A DNA stretch of 13,841 nt. It comes from Desulfobacterales bacterium (GTDB lineage Bacteria; Desulfobacterota; Desulfobacteria; Desulfobacterales; Desulfobacteraceae). Shown here piece after piece: positions 13,768-13,841 of this stretch. The notes beneath the pieces were generated by a model. That model ran no database searches. It was not told the origin of the DNA and worked only from the letters and a program-made list of their open reading frames with translations. The stretch is from assembly GCA_022361535.1 (NCBI GenBank), contig JAKSAU010000104.1:1-13841 (forward strand). The letters run 5' to 3'. The position numbers were made by a program, and so were the translations under genes. How positions within the stretch are numbered: position 1 is the first letter of the stretch; each line of letters starts with the position of its first letter.

Positions 13768-13841
13768 TGCAGGCATGATTATCTTAGCACTAATAATTGA
13801 TTTCGAAATATCGCTTTAAACCTGGGATAGTGCGATTTAAT
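13768..13841. other. Downstream flank of dctM
   Basis: No gene starts here. Two possible pairings, GCACTA (13787-13792) with TAGTGC (13828-13833) and ATCGC (13810-13814) with GCGAT (13832-13836), overlap and no T-run follows, so no terminator can be called before the window ends. Confidence 0.4.

Overview
The window looks like chromosomal DNA of an anaerobic deltaproteobacterium (Desulfobacterota), most plausibly a Desulfobacterales sulfate reducer. This is an inference from gene style only: a tripartite TRAP carboxylate-type transporter, an HDOD-PP2C signalling protein, a C-terminal CxxC...CPxC tail typical of sensory proteins in that group, DUF4384/FlgO-like lipoproteins, moderate GC and strong Shine-Dalgarno sequences. 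No rRNA, tRNA, CRISPR array, transposase or phage gene is visible.

Layout. (1) Positions 1-2054, minus strand: three tightly spaced genes for exported proteins of unknown function, read in the order lipoprotein (1488-2054), coiled-coil secreted protein (430-1470), secreted protein cut by the window edge (1-411). (2) Positions 2312-3154, plus strand: a six-helix membrane receptor-like protein with a coiled coil and a four-cysteine tail but no kinase, cyclase or other output domain. (3) Positions 3190-5400, minus strand: a 736-residue lipoprotein built from about four related FlgO/CsgG-like units and a C-terminal DUF4384 domain. (4) Positions 5720-7911, plus strand, divergent from the lipoprotein: a compact operon of an FliA/SigB-type sigma factor (TTG start), a soluble protein with an exact HxxxCxxC zinc anti-sigma motif, and a stand-alone Lon-type (S16) protease domain followed by one membrane helix and a Pro/Lys/Gln-rich tail. 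The last two genes overlap by ATGA. (5) Positions 7912-8470: a leader with three hairpins in front of a small orphan acidic gene. (6) Positions 8704-10404: an HDOD-PP2C (RsbU/SpoIIE-like) phosphatase. (7) Positions 10724-13767: a complete TRAP transporter operon (binding protein, small and large membrane subunits) with a clear sigma-70 promoter, a possible operator and an internal terminator after the binding-protein gene.

The most interesting part is region 4 with its divergent neighbour. The gene order sigma factor, ZAS-motif protein, membrane-anchored S16 protease suggests a one-operon signalling device. In this model the protease tail senses the envelope, its cytoplasmic Ser-Lys domain removes or processes the zinc-motif protein, and the sigma factor is released, perhaps to transcribe the divergent FlgO/DUF4384 lipoprotein and other exported-protein genes. 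The individual domains are read from sequence; their joint function is inference. The PP2C phosphatase downstream may be another sigma-control component, but no STAS partner is present in the window.
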